Of a stretch of DNA of 33,671 bases, positions 30,345-33,671 are shown piece after piece (position 1 is the stretch's first letter; the number at the start of each line of letters is the position of its first letter). Origin of the DNA: Ilumatobacteraceae bacterium (GTDB lineage Bacteria > Actinomycetota > Acidimicrobiia > Acidimicrobiales > Ilumatobacteraceae); contig JALRDI010000353.1 in assembly GCA_023257035.1 (NCBI GenBank), forward strand, positions 1-33,671, in the 5' to 3' direction. The notes beneath the pieces were generated by a model. The model made no database searches, was not told where the DNA came from, and saw only the letters and a program-made list of their open reading frames with translations. The position numbers were made by a program, and so were the translations under genes.

Positions 30345-33300
30345 ATGTATCCCCCTGTTTCCTCGCAACCTAATCTTCCTGCCTTAGAGGGGGAGGTGCT
30401 CGCCCGTTGGGAGGCGGAGCAGGCGTTCCAACAGTCAATTGACATGCGAGATGCTGGCGCAAATGGCTCGAACGAATTTGTGTTCTACGATGGGCCGCCC
30501 TTTGCAAATGGGCTTCCTCACTATGGTCACCTATTGACGGGCTACGTGAAAGACGCGATTCCTCGCTACCAAACAATGCGTGGTCGTCGAGTGGAGCGCC
30601 GTTTTGGGTGGGATTGCCATGGCTTACCGGCAGAAGTCCAAGCTGAGAAAGAACTCGGCATCTCAGGCCACCCTGAGATCACTGCATTTGGTGTTGACAA
30701 GTTCAATGACTCATGTCGAACAAGCGTGCTGCAGTTCACGGAGGAGTGGCGTGACTACGTGACTCGTCAGGCGCGCTGGGTCGATTTTGACAACGACTAC
30801 AAGACGCTCGACCTTGACTACATGGAAAGCGTCATGTGGGCGTTCAAGAGCCTGTGGGAAAAGGGTCTGATCTACGAGGGATACCGGGTGCTTGCGTATT
30901 GCTGGCGCTGTGAGACCCCGTTATCGAATACCGAGACTCGCATGGATGACGTCTACCGGGATCGGCAAGACCCGGCCGTCACCGTGTGGTTCCAACTCGA
31001 AACAGGGGAGCGAATCCTTGCGTGGACGACAACCCCATGGACGTTGCCGTCAAACCTTGCATTGGCGGTCGGACCTGAGATCGACTACGCCGTGCTCGAA
31101 GCCGATGGTGAACGTTGGATCATCGCCGAGTCTCGAGTTGGGGCGTATGAAGCACAACTTGGCGAGGCAGTTCAAGTTGGGACGATCACGGGATCCGAAC
31201 TTGCCGGTCGACGCTACGCCCCACTCTTCGATTACTTCTCAGATGCGGAGAATGCTTTTCAGGTGCTCGCGGCCGATTTCGTGTCAACCGAAGACGGCAC
31301 GGGAATCGTGCACATGGCTCCCGGGTTTGGTGAAGAGGACCAAAACGTTTGCAACGCAGCGGGCATCGAGACGGTCTGTCCGATGGATGGGCATGGGCAG
31401 TACACAGCAGAAGTTTCAGACTGGGCCGGACAGCACGTATTCGACGCAAATCCGCTTATCATTCGTGCGCTAAAAGAGTCAGGTCGCCTGGTTCGTCACG
31501 ACTCGTATATGCACTCGTACCCGCATTGCTGGCGCTGTGCAGAGCCGCTTGTGTATCGAGCGATCTCATCCTGGTTCGTCAAGGTGACTGATGTGAAGGA
31601 CCGAATGGTCGAGCTCAATCAGCAGATCAACTGGGTTCCATCGCATGTGAAAGACGGCAGTTTCGGAAAGTGGCTTGAGAACGCTCGTGACTGGTCGATC
31701 AGCCGTAACCGGTTCTGGGGGTCTCCAATTCCGGTGTGGGTCAGCGACAATCCTGAATTCCCTCGTATCGACGTTTACGGTTCTGTTGCGGAGCTCGAAT
31801 CAGATTTTGGCGTTGCGGTGAACGACTTGCACCGGCCTGTCATCGACGAACTCGTTCGTCCGAACCCCGATGATCCATCAGGACAGTCAATGATGCGCAG
31901 GGTTCCCGAAGTGCTCGACTGCTGGTTTGAGTCTGGGTCGATGCCATTTGCTCAAGTTCACTACCCGTTTGAGAATTCCGAATGGTTTGAGCATCACTAC
32001 CCGGGCGACTTCATCGTCGAATATCTCGGCCAAACGCGTGGCTGGTTCTACACGATGCACGTGTTGGCAACAGCGCTGTTTGATCGTCCTGCATTCTCGA
32101 ACTGCGTGAGCCACGGCATCGTCTTAGGCGACGACGGTGCGAAGATGTCGAAGTCGTTGCGTAACTATCCCGATCCAAACCAAATGTTTGAGGTGTACGG
32201 GTCTGATGCGATGCGCTGGTATCTGCTCTCGTCGCCGATTCTGCGCGGATCAGACTTTTCAGTGACAGAAACTGGCATGCGTGACACGGTCCGCCAGGTC
32301 GTACTTCCGTTATGGAATGCCTATTACTTCCTTACGCTGTACGCCGGGGCCGCTGAAACCATTGGTGTGTTCCGAACTGATCAGACCGATGTGCTTGATC
32401 GGTATCTCCTCGGCGAACTCGCGGAACTCATCGATGTTGTTACGAGCTCAATGGATGCATATGACTTGTACGGCGCATGCGACCACGTGCAAGGATTCCT
32501 CGACACCCTGACGAACTGGTATATCCGGCGGAGTCGGGATCGGTTCTGGGAGGGCGACCAGGATGCGATCGACACGTTGCATACTGCTCTCGTCCTGTTC
32601 ACTCGCGTCGCAGCGCCTCTCTTGCCGATGATTGCTGAGCAAGTTCACACTGGGCTTACCGGTGGAGGAAGTGTGCACCATCAAGATTGGCCGTCATCTG
32701 ATGATCTTCCCCGAGACAGTTCGCTAGCAACGGGAATGCGTCGGGTCCGTGATGCATGTTCGACGCTTCTCTCGCTGCGCAAGACCGAAGGGTTGCGCGT
32801 TCGTCTCCCTCTTGCTTCTGCGACTCTTGCGACGCCAGACGTTGAATTGGTTCGGCCGCACATTGAGATCCTGCGCGATGAGGTGAACGTCAAAACCGTC
32901 AACCTCACCGATCGTGTCGCAGACCATGGAACTGAAGAGTTGGTGCTGTTGCCAAAGGCCCTTGGTCCACGGCTTGGCGGTGATACTCAGAAGGTCATTG
33001 TTGCCCACAAATCTGGCGATTGGTCTAGCGATGGCGGGGTTGTCACGGTGGGTGGGATAGCGCTCGTCGAGGGCGAATACGAGTTCCGTTTGGTGTCAGA
33101 CGCAGATGGGGCCGCTGCGACGTTGCCTGGTCGAGGTGGGATTGTTGTTCTCGACACGTTGGTGACCCCCGAACTTGAGCGCGAGGGTGTTGCTCGTGAC
33201 CTCATCCGTCGGATACAGACTGCTCGCCGTGAGGCAGACCTCGACGTGAGTGACCGTATTTCTTTGACGTTGACGACGTCAGATGACGTGGCTGAGGCAT

Positions 33301-33410
33301 TGAGAGCCCATCAGGAGATGGTTGAAAACGAGACTCTTGCGGTCGAGACGGCAGTTGAGATCTCGGATGGCGATGAAGTAATTCGTGTTGTTGCCACCGC
33401 TCAGCGTTAA
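30345..33410 (+). CDS. ileS: Isoleucyl-tRNA synthetase, type 2 (IleRS2-like)
   Basis: The 1021-residue class I synthetase charges tRNA-Ile and edits valine. Key parts are FYDGPPFANGLPHYGHLLTGYVKD with the HIGH motif as HYGH (59-62), a CP1 editing domain (about 200-400) with WTTTPWTLPSN, paired cysteines CWRC near the start and end of this region, EYLGQTRGWFYTMHVLATALF, and KMSKS (600-604) in GAKMSKSLRNYPDP. HYGH, the SLRNYPDP following KMSKS and the length over 1000 residues fit the eukaryote-like type 2 group found in most actinobacteria; this group is generally less sensitive to mupirocin. A longer open frame starts inside sepF, but the ATG at 30345 with AGGA 7 bases upstream gives the proper N-terminus. 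Confidence 0.96.
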   Translation: MYPPVSSQPNLPALEGEVLARWEAEQAFQQSIDMRDAGANGSNEFVFYDGPPFANGLPHYGHLLTGYVKDAIPRYQTMRGRRVERRFGWDCHGLPAEVQAEKELGISGHPEITAFGVDKFNDSCRTSVLQFTEEWRDYVTRQARWVDFDNDYKTLDLDYMESVMWAFKSLWEKGLIYEGYRVLAYCWRCETPLSNTETRMDDVYRDRQDPAVTVWFQLETGERILAWTTTPWTLPSNLALAVGPEIDYAVLEADGERWIIAESRVGAYEAQLGEAVQVGTITGSELAGRRYAPLFDYFSDAENAFQVLAADFVSTEDGTGIVHMAPGFGEEDQNVCNAAGIETVCPMDGHGQYTAEVSDWAGQHVFDANPLIIRALKESGRLVRHDSYMHSYPHCWRCAEPLVYRAISSWFVKVTDVKDRMVELNQQINWVPSHVKDGSFGKWLENARDWSISRNRFWGSPIPVWVSDNPEFPRIDVYGSVAELESDFGVAVNDLHRPVIDELVRPNPDDPSGQSMMRRVPEVLDCWFESGSMPFAQVHYPFENSEWFEHHYPGDFIVEYLGQTRGWFYTMHVLATALFDRPAFSNCVSHGIVLGDDGAKMSKSLRNYPDPNQMFEVYGSDAMRWYLLSSPILRGSDFSVTETGMRDTVRQVVLPLWNAYYFLTLYAGAAETIGVFRTDQTDVLDRYLLGELAELIDVVTSSMDAYDLYGACDHVQGFLDTLTNWYIRRSRDRFWEGDQDAIDTLHTALVLFTRVAAPLLPMIAEQVHTGLTGGGSVHHQDWPSSDDLPRDSSLATGMRRVRDACSTLLSLRKTEGLRVRLPLASATLATPDVELVRPHIEILRDEVNVKTVNLTDRVADHGTEELVLLPKALGPRLGGDTQKVIVAHKSGDWSSDGGVVTVGGIALVEGEYEFRLVSDADGAAATLPGRGGIVVLDTLVTPELEREGVARDLIRRIQTARREADLDVSDRISLTLTTSDDVAEALRAHQEMVENETLAVETAVEISDGDEVIRVVATAQR

Positions 33411-33450
33411 TTAACAGGTAACTTCTGGGGCTGCTGTAAGGGAGAAACTC

Positions 33451-33671
33451 ATGGCATCATCAGCGAAGAAGAAGGCTACGCCAGCAAAGAAGGCTACGCC
33501 AGCGAAGAAATCCGCAGCAAAGAAGGCTGCGCCAGCGAAGAAGGCTCCGGCAAAGAAGGCTGCGCCAGCCAAGAAGGCTGCGCCAGTCAAGAAGGCTCCG
33601 GCGAAGAAGGCTGCGCCAGCCAAGAAGGCTCCGGCAAAGAAGGCCGCGCCAGTCAAGAAAACTGCGCCAGC
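33451..33671 (+). CDS. Lys/Ala/Pro-repeat protein, 5' part (cut by window end)
   Basis: The ATG follows AAGGGAG (33438-33444) by 6 bases, so this is a well-supported start. The 73 visible codons encode almost only Lys, Ala and Pro in repeated KKAAPAKKAP-type units, like the tail of histone H1 or of mycobacterial HupB. In several actinobacteria the gene after ileS and before lspA codes for a DksA/TraR-type zinc-finger protein with just such a basic N-terminal repeat, so this is my favoured reading; a histone-like DNA-compaction protein is the alternative. The rest of the gene is outside the window. The repeats are nearly identical in DNA, so length could vary between strains. Confidence 0.75.
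   Translation, partial: MASSAKKKATPAKKATPAKKSAAKKAAPAKKAPAKKAAPAKKAAPVKKAPAKKAAPAKKAPAKKAAPVKKTAP
33463..33671 (+). repeat. Tandem repeats encoding KKA(A/T)PA units
   Basis: Units such as AAGAAGGCTGCGCCAGC and AAGAAGGCTCCGGC recur head to tail with small changes and the frame kept. The run reaches the window end, so its full length is unknown. Confidence 0.8.

Noticed and set aside
33411..33656. An 81-codon minus-strand frame rich in Ala, Gly and Phe at the window end
   Set aside because: It is the antisense shadow of the Lys/Ala repeats; the plus strand has a good ribosome-binding site and start.
33463..33671. CRISPR-like repeat array
   Set aside because: The repeats are in frame, have no unique spacers of constant length and encode a basic peptide with a good start.

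Overview
The window reads as chromosomal DNA of an actinobacterium, most likely class Acidimicrobiia (Ilumatobacter-like); this placement is an inference. It rests on a division and cell-wall (dcw) cluster without ftsA that ends in ftsZ-yggS-sepF-ileS, an MtrA/MtrB/LpqB-type signalling operon, a DUF3040 protein, an actinobacterial-type HNH protein, a ROK glucokinase and a long type-2 isoleucyl-tRNA synthetase. GTG starts are common and G+C looks moderate by eye. I saw no tRNA or rRNA genes, insertion sequences, prophage genes, CRISPR arrays or convincing hairpin terminators.

Layout. Positions 1-4786 hold central carbon metabolism: the 3' part of a ROK glucokinase, an AlaC-type aminotransferase, glycerol kinase (minus strand), a small membrane protein (minus) and 6-phosphofructokinase (plus). 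Positions 4796-8696 are a minus-strand block, read in the order small membrane protein, inositol-monophosphatase family enzyme, MtrA-like regulator, MtrB-like sensor kinase and a short GerMN lipoprotein. Positions 8756-13989 are a plus-strand mixed block: DNA polymerase IV, a DUF3040 protein, a degenerate ROK-fold protein, an acyl-CoA dehydrogenase, a small conserved protein, an HNH nuclease-like protein and a lipoate-ligase-like protein.

From 14150 to 30270 lies the dcw cluster: mraZ, rsmH, ftsL, ftsI, murE, mraY, murD, ftsW, murG, murC, murB, ftsQ, ftsZ, yggS and sepF, followed by ileS and the start of a Lys/Ala-repeat protein cut by the window end. Cytoplasmic Mur enzymes make the UDP-MurNAc-peptide, MraY and MurG turn it into lipid II, FtsW and FtsI polymerise and cross-link it at the septum, and FtsZ, SepF, FtsQ and FtsL organise the divisome. 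Most genes from mraZ to murG overlap or abut, which implies one translationally coupled operon.

The most notable observations are: (1) murF is missing from an otherwise gapless cluster; (2) five TGG-type boxes at an exact 10-bp period overlap the mraZ promoter; (3) a ROK-family protein keeps its zinc motif but has lost its catalytic and ATP-binding motifs; (4) MurG lacks the usual HEQN motif; (5) phosphofructokinase has Asn at the usual Asp/Glu metal position; (6) TANNNT hexamers stand exactly 6 nt before the start codons of glpK, pfkA and murC, suggesting leaderless transcripts. I found no clear new multi-gene system; the region is mostly housekeeping with several unusual variants.
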